Assembly: GCA_002315565.1 (NCBI GenBank)
Contig: DCHD01000042.1
Coordinates: forward strand, 88,510-152,509
Direction: 5' to 3'
Length of the DNA: 64,000 bases
Source of the DNA: Solobacterium sp. UBA1761
GTDB lineage: Bacteria > Bacillota_I > Bacilli_A > Erysipelotrichales > Erysipelotrichaceae
Shown: piece after piece, positions 18,975 to 27,980 of the stretch
How the letters are laid out: each line of letters starts with the position of its first letter
Numbering within the stretch: position 1 is the stretch's first letter
The notes under the pieces: generated by a model
Database searches by the model: none
Told to the model about the DNA's origin: nothing
What the model saw: only the letters and a program-made list of their open reading frames with translations
Position numbers and translations under genes: made by a program

Positions 18975-19906
18975 TGAAATTCAGTATTATTGTTCCAATC
19001 TACAATGTTGAACCATACATTGCAAAATGTATTGAATCAGTTAAAGTACAGACTTTAACAGATTTTGAATGCCTTCTTGTAGATGACGGGACAAAAGATA
19101 AGTCAATTGAAATTGCCGAAGAAATCATTAAAGATGACAAGAGATTCATCGTTCTTCATAAAGAAAATGGCGGATTATCTGATGCCAGAAACTATGGTCT
19201 AGAAAGAGCCAATGGAGAATATGTATTCTTCCTTGATTCAGATGATTATATCAGAGAAGATATGCTCGAAAAGACTTATGAGATGGCTAAAAAACACGAT
19301 TCAGATATCTGTCGATTTGATATGTACTATGAATATGATGATGGTACAAGAAAGCTGACTAAAGGCGGCAGTAAAGAAATAGATTCATACAAAGACAATA
19401 AAGATATCATCTTTGAGAATCATTCTGCCAATACCAAGATATATAGAAGAGACTTCCTTGAAAATAAAAGATTTATTAAAGGATTGTGGTATGAAGATCT
19501 TGCTACAATTCCTACATGGATTGCTCTGGCAAACAACGTATCATATGTTGAAGAGCCACTGTACATTTACTATCAGAGAAGTGGTTCTATTTCCCACAAT
19601 GCTGATCCTAGACTGTTTGATATATATAAGTCTATTGATAATATAAAGAGTGTTCTGAACATTGAAAGCAAGGATGTCTCAAGATTCTATTATTATGATG
19701 CACTTGTTGAAACGGTGCTCAGAATCAGGGCTATCAAAGACAGAAGAACAAGACTTGAATATTACCAGATAAACACATTCAGACTGGATACCGACTATCC
19801 TAAATGGTACGAAGATACAATAAACTACAATCCAAGTTTTAAACAGAAGATTGTATTCACATTACTGAAATATAACCTGATTGGTCTTTTGGACCTGATC
19901 TATTAA
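18974..19906 (+). CDS. Family 2 glycosyltransferase (EpsJ/WcaA-like)
   Basis: A 310-residue GT-A enzyme: KFSIIVPIYNVEPYIAKCIE, LLVDDGTKDKS, LSDARNYGLERANGEY, FFLDSDDYI. I use ATG 18974, which shares its A with the preceding TGA and lies six bases from AAAGGA; ATG 18971 is in frame and only three bases from that site. The C-terminal 100 residues are helical and basic. It is a paralogue of the products at 12080 and 21474, differing mostly in the acceptor half, as expected for successive sugar additions to one lipid-linked chain. Confidence 0.85.
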   Translation: MKFSIIVPIYNVEPYIAKCIESVKVQTLTDFECLLVDDGTKDKSIEIAEEIIKDDKRFIVLHKENGGLSDARNYGLERANGEYVFFLDSDDYIREDMLEKTYEMAKKHDSDICRFDMYYEYDDGTRKLTKGGSKEIDSYKDNKDIIFENHSANTKIYRRDFLENKRFIKGLWYEDLATIPTWIALANNVSYVEEPLYIYYQRSGSISHNADPRLFDIYKSIDNIKSVLNIESKDVSRFYYYDALVETVLRIRAIKDRRTRLEYYQINTFRLDTDYPKWYEDTINYNPSFKQKIVFTLLKYNLIGLLDLIY

Positions 19907-19915
19907 GGGGTGACT

Positions 19916-21490
19916 ATGAATTTAGAAAAGAAAAAAGAACTTATCTTTATCGCAATATTTGCGCTTATTGCCGTTCATCCGATTATTGAACTGGACTATC
20001 TGGCATATGAGTTTTTGAATAACATCGGTATTCCTAGACTTACAACACTTGTTAACTTTATTTTCTATCCGTTACTTGTGCTGCTTGCTTTCTGGTTCTT
20101 TGACAGAAATAAGAAAAGAACACTGATTGTATTTGGTATTTATGCCGTACTTTTTGGAGCGTACTTTGTCCTTCACTGCAAGAACTGTGGTGCAATATTA
20201 GAAAACGGACATCTTTATCTTCCTGATAATTTCTATTTCTCAGCCAAAGATGAAATTGTTTATACAATTACTCTGTTACTTCCACTGGTATATATCTATG
20301 TGTTCAATCTCACTGATATTAAGGATGAACTTCTTGAAAAGGCAACAGCAGTATTATCTTCACTGGTATCTTTACCTATTGTTATATCCAATCTTCTTAT
20401 ATTCGGTTATTCAACCTATGGCGGTTATACACTGGATAATGTATTCTCATGGTTCTCTTTACCATATGACGCAAAGATACATGAGCCAAGAAACTATTCA
20501 ACGAAGTTCTTCTTTGAGGAAGGCAATGTCATAGGTATACTGCTTCTGTTGATTCTTCCGATTCTTTATTATTGTTTCTTTAAGCAGAAAGAAAAGAAGA
20601 AAAAGATTGCACTTGGGATAATTATCTTTATCCAGTCAATTGCTATGATTATCTTATCAACAAGAGTTGCGACATTTGGTGCTGTTGGTGTTCCGGCAGT
20701 TATGCTTGTATATTATCTTGTGCTTTGTCTGTTGAAGAAAGAAGAATTCAAAAAAGGCTTTGTGGCTTTCCTTACGGCTTTGACAGTTATCACTGCTGTA
20801 TTTCTTCCTTATTGTCCAGCCGTTCAGAATCAGTTATTGGATGCGAGAAGTTATGAATTTCAGAAGACCAATGATGACTACCTGAATTCTCAGCGTGAAC
20901 TGGCAAAACGTGAAGTTGATTTTGCGCCATTCTCAGAAGAATGGTTGAACTATTATATCTATATGTTTGAGGACTATTCATTCTTAATCAGAGTTACACC
21001 TCCGGCATATTTTGAAAAATATTATGATTATCACTTTGACCCTAAGTTCTGGGTTGACCTTATCTTTGACTATCCTTTGGAAGAAAGAATTGATGGCAGA
21101 CAGATTGAACAGATCTTTACTACCTATAAGTTTGATCAGCTGGATAAAAACGAACAGGCTCTGGGTATGGGCTATTCAACATTCATGTGGGGTTCAATAG
21201 TCATTGAAAGAGACTTTGTTCAACAGTACTACAGTTATGGTCTGATTGGCTGGCTGTTTGTGATGCTGCCTTGGTTTGTCCTACTTGCCTATAGTGGAAT
21301 AAAACTGGTATTCAACTATAAGAAATGGACGTTTAAGAACATAACGTTTATGATGATATGCTGCCTGGGATTCGGTTGCGCCTATACTTCTGGTCATACG
21401 CTTGACCAGTTAAGCTGTGGTATGATTCTCGGACTGGCATTCGGTATTCTGATTAAAGAATTAAGAAAGAAGAATGAAACAGAAGCTTAG
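19916..21490 (+). CDS. O-antigen polymerase/ligase-like membrane protein (Wzy candidate)
   Basis: A 524-residue protein with about 10-12 membrane segments and one large outside loop (about 300-420) before the last helices. That topology, the KFFFEEGNVIGILLLL helix and GMGYSTFMWGS followed by VQQYYSYGLIGW are typical of O-antigen ligase/polymerase proteins. It probably joins repeat units outside the membrane. ATG 19916 is chosen because AAGGGG lies six bases upstream; a GTG two codons earlier overlaps that site. The neighbouring flippase at 22449 gives the usual Wzx/Wzy pair. Confidence 0.65.
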   Translation: MNLEKKKELIFIAIFALIAVHPIIELDYLAYEFLNNIGIPRLTTLVNFIFYPLLVLLAFWFFDRNKKRTLIVFGIYAVLFGAYFVLHCKNCGAILENGHLYLPDNFYFSAKDEIVYTITLLLPLVYIYVFNLTDIKDELLEKATAVLSSLVSLPIVISNLLIFGYSTYGGYTLDNVFSWFSLPYDAKIHEPRNYSTKFFFEEGNVIGILLLLILPILYYCFFKQKEKKKKIALGIIIFIQSIAMIILSTRVATFGAVGVPAVMLVYYLVLCLLKKEEFKKGFVAFLTALTVITAVFLPYCPAVQNQLLDARSYEFQKTNDDYLNSQRELAKREVDFAPFSEEWLNYYIYMFEDYSFLIRVTPPAYFEKYYDYHFDPKFWVDLIFDYPLEERIDGRQIEQIFTTYKFDQLDKNEQALGMGYSTFMWGSIVIERDFVQQYYSYGLIGWLFVMLPWFVLLAYSGIKLVFNYKKWTFKNITFMMICCLGFGCAYTSGHTLDQLSCGMILGLAFGILIKELRKKNETEA

Positions 21491-22445
21491 TATTATTGTT
21501 CCTGTATTCAATGACGCAAAACATCTTTGTAAATCATTGGAGTCATTAATCAGGCAGACAGAAGAAGTCGTTGTCATTGTAGTTGACGACGGTTCCACTG
21601 ATGGATCTGGTGAAATTGCCAAAGAGTATGCCGATAAATACAGCAATGTAATCTGTAAAAGAAAAGAAAATGAAGGAATTGCATCCGCAAGGAATTTTGG
21701 TGTTGCTCAGGTAGAAACAGAATATTTTGGTTTCTTGGATTCAGATGATTATGTTGAACCTGATATGGCAGAGCTGATGTTAAAGAAGATTGAAGAAGAA
21801 AAAGCCGATATCTGTTTTTCTAACTTTATCTGGAAATATGAAGATGGTTCAACCAGAATCACAAAAGACATAGACTTCAAAGATAAAAAAGATATTCTGG
21901 TCAATATGATGGCGGTACTTTGGAACAAGATATACCGTACTGAATGGTTCAGAAACAACAATATTTCATTCCCAGATGGATACAGATATGAAGATGCTTC
22001 TGTACTATATAAATCAGTTATCAGAATGGATAGAGTTGCCTATGTCGATAAAGTGTTTGTTTCCTATGTGCAGCGTACAGGATCAATCACCAGGACATTC
22101 AATGTCAACATCAACGACATGATTCATGTTTTTGAAGATCTCGATGAATACTATAAAGCAAATACCAATGGTGAATACAAAGATGAAATAGAATATCTGT
22201 TCATCAGATTTTTCCTTGGCAATTCTTATTTAAGGGCGTGCCGTATTATCGATAAAAAAGTCAGAAAAGAGACGCTTGACAAGGGATGGAACTGTCTGGT
22301 TAAACACTATCCAAACTTTAAAAACAACAGGTATCTGAAAAACAGCGGAATGAAGAACAGATATTTTTCACTTGTTGACAGAAACCTGTATTATGGCAAC
22401 GTGTCACTGTTTAAAATTGCCTACAGACTTGGAATAATGAAATAA
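21474..22445 (+). CDS. Family 2 glycosyltransferase (EpsJ/WcaA-like)
   Basis: A 323-residue GT-A enzyme: KLSIIVPVFNDAKHLCKSLE, VIVVDDGSTDGSGE, IASARNFGVAQVETEY, FLDSDDYVEPD. It overlaps the 3' end of the polymerase-like gene by 17 bases. The first 110 residues track closely with the products at 12080 and 18974, while the acceptor half has its own sequence. Also shared with 12080 is a C-terminal block (YFP/HYPxYINNRYLK-like, here HYPNFKNNRYLKNSGMKNR), suggesting these two arose by duplication. It is predicted to be cytoplasmic and membrane-peripheral. Confidence 0.85.
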   Translation: MKQKLSIIVPVFNDAKHLCKSLESLIRQTEEVVVIVVDDGSTDGSGEIAKEYADKYSNVICKRKENEGIASARNFGVAQVETEYFGFLDSDDYVEPDMAELMLKKIEEEKADICFSNFIWKYEDGSTRITKDIDFKDKKDILVNMMAVLWNKIYRTEWFRNNNISFPDGYRYEDASVLYKSVIRMDRVAYVDKVFVSYVQRTGSITRTFNVNINDMIHVFEDLDEYYKANTNGEYKDEIEYLFIRFFLGNSYLRACRIIDKKVRKETLDKGWNCLVKHYPNFKNNRYLKNSGMKNRYFSLVDRNLYYGNVSLFKIAYRLGIMK

Positions 22446-22448
22446 TAT

Positions 22449-23744
22449 ATGGGTATGAATAAGATTGTTAAAAACGCATCATGGATAATCGGCTGCAAGA
22501 TTGCAGAGACTGTTTTCATGCTGGTTGTAACAATGTTTCAGACAAGGATATTCGGTCCGACAAACTTTGGACTTATTACCTATGCTCAGTCGATAGTAAC
22601 AATTGTTGTACCTGTTATGCAGCTTGGATTAAACTCAATTCTTGTTAAAGAAATAGTGGATCATCGAGAAAAAGAAGGTGAAATAACCGGCACTGCAGTT
22701 ACTATGGCTATGATTGCTTCGCCTGTTTCAATACTTGCGGTACTGATTTTCGTTTCAATCGTCAACACGGGTTCTACTGAAACTATCATGGTATGTCTTT
22801 TATACAGTGTGCTGCTTCTGTTTCAGGTATTTGAACTGTTACAGTACTGGTTTCTTTCGCATTACATGTCAATGTATGTTGCGATTACAATCTTTGTTGC
22901 ATATGTATTGACTTCTATCTATAAACTTTTAGTTCTCTTTATAAACAGAAGTGTTTACTGTTATGCGGTATCACAGGCTATATATTATCTGATAATTGCT
23001 ATTGCGCTGTTATATTTCTTTAAAAAGAAATCAAAACAGAAGTTAAGTTTTAAAATGGATACGGCTAAATATCTATTCTCTAAATCAAAATTTTTCTTTA
23101 TCTCATCTGTTGCTGTTGCAGTCTACACACAACTTGATAGAGTATTATTAAAAAATATATGTGGCGATACAGCAAATGGCTATTATGTTGCTGCTATAAC
23201 TGTTGTAAATATGGCTACATTTATCTTTACAGCAATTATTGACTCAACTCAGCCTGACTTATTTGAAAAGCGTTCTAGAAGCAGTGAAGAGTTTGAAAAA
23301 GGAATGATTGGTCTATATTCTGTAGTTATTTATCTTGCACTGGCAATGTGTGTTGGACTTACTGTTCTATCACCGCTTGTAATAAAAATTATGTGTGGTT
23401 CAGAATATGGTGAATCAGTTAATTTATTAAGAATTGTCTGCTGGTATGGACTGTTCTCGTTTATTGGTATTGCCAGGAATGTATATATTGTTGCAGAAGG
23501 AAAAGAAAGATATATCTGGGTTATCAACTGCATTGGTGCACTATTTTCATTGGTTTCAAATTATGTGCTTATCAGCCTGATTGGCGCTACTGGCGCAGCA
23601 GTTGCAGCAGTGCTCATTCAGATATTTGTAAATGTAATTATGGGATATGCAATAAAGCCGATAAGAAGAAACAATCAGTTGATGCTTCAGGCACTTAATC
23701 CATCAAATATTCTTGGTCTTTTCAGAAGAGGAGGAAAGGCATAA
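22449..23744 (+). CDS. Oligosaccharide flippase (Wzx/PST family)
   Basis: A 431-residue protein with about 12 membrane helices. NASWIIGCKIAETVFMLVV, TRIFGPTNFGLITYAQSIV and the mid-protein YLFSKSKFFFISSVAVAVYTQ with LDRVLLK are hallmarks of polysaccharide transporter family members of the MOP superfamily. It should move lipid-linked repeat units across the membrane for polymerisation by the protein at 19916. Two in-frame ATGs (22449, 22455) are possible. It is the last gene of its transcript before a new promoter at 23767. Confidence 0.88.
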   Translation: MGMNKIVKNASWIIGCKIAETVFMLVVTMFQTRIFGPTNFGLITYAQSIVTIVVPVMQLGLNSILVKEIVDHREKEGEITGTAVTMAMIASPVSILAVLIFVSIVNTGSTETIMVCLLYSVLLLFQVFELLQYWFLSHYMSMYVAITIFVAYVLTSIYKLLVLFINRSVYCYAVSQAIYYLIIAIALLYFFKKKSKQKLSFKMDTAKYLFSKSKFFFISSVAVAVYTQLDRVLLKNICGDTANGYYVAAITVVNMATFIFTAIIDSTQPDLFEKRSRSSEEFEKGMIGLYSVVIYLALAMCVGLTVLSPLVIKIMCGSEYGESVNLLRIVCWYGLFSFIGIARNVYIVAEGKERYIWVINCIGALFSLVSNYVLISLIGATGAAVAAVLIQIFVNVIMGYAIKPIRRNNQLMLQALNPSNILGLFRRGGKA

Positions 23745-23766
23745 CTCATTGATATAAGGAGTTTGC

Positions 23767-23772
23767 TATACT
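23767..23772 (+). promoter_or_regulatory. Extended -10 promoter, predicted leaderless start
   Basis: TGC-TATACT forms an extended -10 box. Only six bases separate it from ATG 23779, so the usual start point of transcription falls on the ATG itself. An AAGGAG at 23756-23761 lies upstream of the -10, too early to be in the message. See also 34097, 49279, and on the other strand 31633 and 59574. Confidence 0.5.
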
Positions 23773-23778
23773 ATTAGT

Positions 23779-24711
23779 ATGAAAAAAGTCGCTGTATTAA
23801 TTCCGTGCTATAACGAAGAGCTCACTGTTACAAAAGTTGTGACAGATTTTAAGAATTTCTTACCAGATGCAGATATTTATGTCTACAACAACAATTCTAA
23901 AGATAATACGAGAGAACTGGCTGTAAAGGCTGGTGCTATTGTCCGTGATGAATATGCTCAGGGCAAAGGCAATGTCGTACGTTCAATGTTCAGAGATATT
24001 GATGCTGATGTCTATGTAATGGTTGATGGTGATGATACATATCCTGCAGATGAGGCAGAAAAACTTATTAAACCTGTTCTTGAAGGTAAAGCAGACATGG
24101 TTATCGGTGACAGACTTTCAAGCACATACTATACCGAGAATAAGAGACCGTTCCATAATTTTGGTAATGACCTTGTAAGAAATCTGATCAACCTTCTGTT
24201 TAAAGCCCATATAAACGATATTATGACCGGTTATAGAGCGTTCTCAAAGAGATTTGTAAAATCTATGCCTGTTATGTCGGATGGATTCCAGATTGAAACA
24301 GAAATGTCTATCTTCTCACTTGTCAATGGAATGAAACTTGTGGAAGTTCCAATTACATATAGAGATAGACCTGAAGGTTCAGAATCTAAACTGAATACTT
24401 TCTCAGATGGTTTCAAAGTTTTAATGACTCTATTCAACCTGTTCAAAGATAACAGACCATTTCTGATGTTTGGAATTCTTTCTCTGTTGTTCTTTGTAAT
24501 TGGGCTGATTGTTGGAATCCCTGTTATCAATGAATTAGCATTAACTCACTTTGTTACTAAAGTACCAAGTGCTGTTCTTGCTGCTGCTTTAATGATTAAC
24601 TCGTTCCTGCTTTTTGCGATTGGTATTGTTCTTGATGCAATCAAGAATGAAAAGAAATATCTGTTCCGCTGCCATCTTAATGACGTTGAAAGCAAGATTA
24701 ACAACAAATAA
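23779..24711 (+). CDS. DPM1-like family 2 glycosyltransferase with C-terminal membrane helices
   Basis: A 310-residue enzyme: KKVAVLIPCYNEELTVTKVV, YVYNNNSKDNT, GKGNVVRSMF, VMVDGDDTYPADE (metal site), IMTGYRAFSKRFVK, and two hydrophobic segments at about 233-255 and 262-285. Dolichol-phosphate-mannose-synthase-like proteins of this form make polyprenyl-phosphate sugars. The next gene, two bases away, encodes a large membrane protein with GT-C features, so the pair probably forms a donor synthase and its transferase. This is the second such synthase in the window (the other at 6364). Confidence 0.85.
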   Translation: MKKVAVLIPCYNEELTVTKVVTDFKNFLPDADIYVYNNNSKDNTRELAVKAGAIVRDEYAQGKGNVVRSMFRDIDADVYVMVDGDDTYPADEAEKLIKPVLEGKADMVIGDRLSSTYYTENKRPFHNFGNDLVRNLINLLFKAHINDIMTGYRAFSKRFVKSMPVMSDGFQIETEMSIFSLVNGMKLVEVPITYRDRPEGSESKLNTFSDGFKVLMTLFNLFKDNRPFLMFGILSLLFFVIGLIVGIPVINELALTHFVTKVPSAVLAAALMINSFLLFAIGIVLDAIKNEKKYLFRCHLNDVESKINNK

Positions 24712-24713
24712 AT

Positions 24714-26570
24714 ATGATTGAACTATTAAAATTTGCTCTGTTGCCTTTTCTTGTATTTGTAACAGCAAACTTTACACTGATATATTTTTCAAAGAGATCG
24801 TTTGGAACCTGTATGCCGATCACTTTGCTTATATCGGTTTTTTTGTTGTTTATATCACAGACCATTTTTAAGACGTTCAATATTGGAATACTTCTATTGC
24901 TCATTATTTCTGTTGTTGGACTTGGTCTTCTGATTGTAAAAAGAAAAAACAGAGAATATATTGAAAGATGTTTTTCAATCGGTTTTATCGGTTTTTTGAT
25001 AGCTTATATTCTGTTTGTGTTTATTGACTATGGCAGAAGTTTCAGTCTTTATGATGAGTTTCAGCACTGGGGCAAGATGATCAAGGAGATGTACCGTCTT
25101 GATAAGTTCTATCTTGCTGAAGGGAATCTGCTTCTTAACCATCATGATTATCCGCCATTTGTGTCGATATTTGAAATGTTATGGTGTAAACTGTCGCTTG
25201 CTTATTCAGAAGCTTCAGCTACACTGGCTATGCATGTACTGACCTATTCTATGCTGGTACCGGTATTACTGGACAGATATTTTAAAGATATTGAAAGAAC
25301 AGCATTAAAAATACTGGCTTCAATATCGGTATTGTTCATATGTGTCTTTATAATACTGATGTTCGATATGAACATCCCTTCATCTTTTGTATCGATATAT
25401 ATTGATATATTGATGCCTGTATTCTATGCATACGGAATTATTGTTGTGCTAGATAAAGAGAATATTGATACACCATTTGGTTTTGTTTCGTTGCTTCTTA
25501 TACAGAGTGCACTGATTCTTTCAAAACAGATGTCAATTGCCTTTATAATGCTGATTTGGCTTTTCTATACATTGAGAATGATTCCAGGTATCAGTTTTAA
25601 GAAAGTTATTAAGTCTCTGGTTGTTCTTGCGGTACCGCTATTAATTCTTGTTCTATGGAGCAGATATGTAAGTCAGTGTGGATATCGGGGACAGTTTGAT
25701 TTAAGCAAGATCAGTATTACGGGTTTAATCAATATTTTAAGAGGCGTTGGAACTGATGCTCAGGTTTATACCTACTATCTTTACAGAGGTTATCTTTTAA
25801 GAGAAAACCTTCTTAACAGTTATGTTCCGGTATCGTATTTCTTTATGGCAGTTATGTTTGAAACGATACTGTTTATACTTCTTGTCCATAAGAAAAACAG
25901 TTTCCACAAAGCCGATTTCATAAGAACTACTATCCTTTATGTTGTGGGAACACTGGGTTATCTTTTGACAATGTATACCTTATACATGTACTGTTTCTCA
26001 GAAGAAGAAATGATGATACTGGCAAGTTATTCCAGATATATGAGTTCATTTACAATTGGTGAAGCATTGGTTATTCTTGTACTGATATTTGATTCATATA
26101 AATTCAGTACAAAGACATTATGTATTTTTATGGTGGTACTTATCGCATTGACCAACTGGAACATGTATCGTAAACTCAAACCTCAAAGATACAATGAAAT
26201 CAGTGCTGAAAATGTCAGAAACAAGGCGATAGCAGAAGAAATAGAAAAGTATACATCAGAAGGTGATTCAATTGTTTTTCTTTCTAATTCAGAAGAAAAA
26301 GACAGTTTCTTCATTGGATATTATCTTGACTATACAAAAGTTGATACAAAACTCTCTGGATATGCCATTCCTTCTATGGAAGAGGAAGAATATGACAGAT
26401 GGAGTAATGTTGAAAAGAGAATCATGGCCAATGATTATGTATACATAACTGAAACAAGTGATGTGCTGAAACTTAAGATGTCGGTATTTACAGATGATGA
26501 AATTACAGATGATTCATTATATAAAGTTGAGCCAGATGGCGGTTGGGCAAAACTGATTAAAATATATTAA
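24714..26570 (+). CDS. Polytopic membrane protein, candidate GT-C glycosyltransferase
   Basis: A 618-residue protein with about 12-13 membrane segments and a C-terminal soluble domain (about 490-618). The first large outside loop contains SLYDEFQHWGKMIKEMY and then HHDYPPFVSIFEMLW; an acidic pair in this loop and a DYPP element resemble GT-C transferases of the ArnT/PMT group. I do not recognise a named family. Its gene is coupled to the DPM1-like gene upstream, and a terminator follows at once. Best guess: adds the sugar made by that enzyme to a surface polymer. Confidence 0.55.
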   Translation: MIELLKFALLPFLVFVTANFTLIYFSKRSFGTCMPITLLISVFLLFISQTIFKTFNIGILLLLIISVVGLGLLIVKRKNREYIERCFSIGFIGFLIAYILFVFIDYGRSFSLYDEFQHWGKMIKEMYRLDKFYLAEGNLLLNHHDYPPFVSIFEMLWCKLSLAYSEASATLAMHVLTYSMLVPVLLDRYFKDIERTALKILASISVLFICVFIILMFDMNIPSSFVSIYIDILMPVFYAYGIIVVLDKENIDTPFGFVSLLLIQSALILSKQMSIAFIMLIWLFYTLRMIPGISFKKVIKSLVVLAVPLLILVLWSRYVSQCGYRGQFDLSKISITGLINILRGVGTDAQVYTYYLYRGYLLRENLLNSYVPVSYFFMAVMFETILFILLVHKKNSFHKADFIRTTILYVVGTLGYLLTMYTLYMYCFSEEEMMILASYSRYMSSFTIGEALVILVLIFDSYKFSTKTLCIFMVVLIALTNWNMYRKLKPQRYNEISAENVRNKAIAEEIEKYTSEGDSIVFLSNSEEKDSFFIGYYLDYTKVDTKLSGYAIPSMEEEEYDRWSNVEKRIMANDYVYITETSDVLKLKMSVFTDDEITDDSLYKVEPDGGWAKLIKIY

Positions 26571-26579
26571 CAGGACAAT

Positions 26580-26624
26580 AAAAAACCGTTCCTATATGAA
26601 TAAAGTTCATCAGAACGGTTTTTT
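26580..26624. terminator. Bidirectional intrinsic terminator
   Basis: AAAAAACCGTTC pairs with GAACGGTTTTTT, and an inner ATGAA/TTCAT stem closes the loop. With A and T tracts on the two sides it can end both the + strand glycan transcript and the - strand transporter gene that converges on it. Confidence 0.9.
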
Positions 26625-26634
26625 AAATATTTAA

Positions 26635-27897
26635 TTATGCGTACAGGAACCAAACCATCAGGTATCCGGTTACTACAGCAGAAATTGTGAATGGGATTGA
26701 TATCTTCATGAAATCCCAGGCTTTAACTTCGTAACCTTCTTTACGTAGAATACCAAGTGAAGTAATGTTTGCACTTGCTCCAACCGGAGTGATATTTCCA
26801 CCAAGTGTAGCACCGATTAATAATCCAAAGTATAAGAGTGTTGGATCAATTCCAAGCACTGCAGCAATACCCTGACATACAGGAAGCATTGTAGCGACAT
26901 AAGGAATGTTGTCGATGAATGCTGAGAACAGAACTGATGCCCAGACAATAAGCGTATAGATTACAAACAGATTGTCACCAGATACTTTTACAAACAGTTC
27001 AGCAATTGCATCAATAACACCAGCCTCTGTAATACCGCCTACTACAATGAATAGGCCCATTAATAATCCAAGAGTCATCCAGTCAATCTCTTTGAATACA
27101 TCTTTAAGTACAGAAGTATTTTTCTTTAACAGTTCTCTGATGATTCCAAGTGCAAGATAGAATACACAGATACAGCCATTGATCATTTCAAATTCAATGT
27201 TCAGGAAAGATGCAACTATCAGCGTAACAACAGTTCCAAGCAAAAGGAATGAAGGGAAGTAATCAGTAACAATGGTTCTTTCGTTGGCGGTTACTGGCTG
27301 ATTGTCTTTTCTAAATACATAGACAAGAACAAGTGTTGAAACAATAGCACCAACTTCAACAACAAAGAATAAACCGGCTTTTCCCTGATAAACAAAGAAA
27401 TCATTAAAGTTCATATTGGCATAACCGCCAAGAAGAATTGAAGTTGTATCACCAACCAGGGTTGCTGCACCCTGAAGGTTAGAAGCAATCGAAATAGCAA
27501 TAATTGAATTAACAGGAGATATATGCTGTTTCTTGGCGATTTCAATCGCAACCGGAGCAATCATCAGTACAGTTGCAACATTGTCAATGAAGGCAGATAC
27601 AATACCGGCAAATAATGATAAAGCTATAATAGTCCATTTAACTGAATGTGTCTTTTCAATAATTAGATCTGACATCAGTGATGGCATCTTTGACTCAATG
27701 AATAAATAAACTGTACCCATAGTACCGCCTATCATCATTAATACATTCCAGTTGATGGTTCCAATGATTTTATTGGCAGGCATAATGCCTAAAACTATAA
27801 ATAACAAAGCACTTGCTAAAGCTACATAAGTACGATGTTTTGGAAGTGCAAGCAATAAGACATAAGTAAGAACGAAGATAATCAATGCGATTGTCAT
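26635..27897 (-). CDS. ArsB/NhaD-type ion transporter (IT superfamily)
   Basis: A 420-residue polytopic protein, about 11-12 helices. Internal repeats SAFIDNVATVLMIAPVA and SAFIDNIPYVATMLPV are the paired signatures of the ArsB/NhaD/SLC13 transporters, and LGGNITPVGASANITSLG near the end is typical of the ArsB/NhaD branch. Substrate may be sodium, arsenite or an organic anion; sequence alone does not decide, and no ars genes are adjacent. ATG is preceded by a strong AAAGGAGGAAA. It is divergent from pepT, with which it shares an 83-base promoter region. Confidence 0.8.
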   Translation of the reverse strand: MTIALIIFVLTYVLLLALPKHRTYVALASALLFIVLGIMPANKIIGTINWNVLMMIGGTMGTVYLFIESKMPSLMSDLIIEKTHSVKWTIIALSLFAGIVSAFIDNVATVLMIAPVAIEIAKKQHISPVNSIIAISIASNLQGAATLVGDTTSILLGGYANMNFNDFFVYQGKAGLFFVVEVGAIVSTLVLVYVFRKDNQPVTANERTIVTDYFPSFLLLGTVVTLIVASFLNIEFEMINGCICVFYLALGIIRELLKKNTSVLKDVFKEIDWMTLGLLMGLFIVVGGITEAGVIDAIAELFVKVSGDNLFVIYTLIVWASVLFSAFIDNIPYVATMLPVCQGIAAVLGIDPTLLYFGLLIGATLGGNITPVGASANITSLGILRKEGYEVKAWDFMKISIPFTISAVVTGYLMVWFLYA

Positions 27898-27925
27898 ACA
27901 TTTTCCTCCTTTTAGAAACGAGATT

Positions 27926-27931
27926 ATTATA
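27926..27931 (-). promoter_or_regulatory. Extended -10 promoter of the ArsB/NhaD-type transporter
   Basis: On the minus strand TGG-TATAAT lies 28 bases upstream of the ATG, leaving room for a leader with the AAAGGAGGAAA ribosome site. It faces away from pepT in the shared intergenic region. Confidence 0.6.
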
Positions 27932-27980
27932 CCAAAATGGTCTATTATATAGAAGAAAAGAGAATAGGAGATTATTAGAC

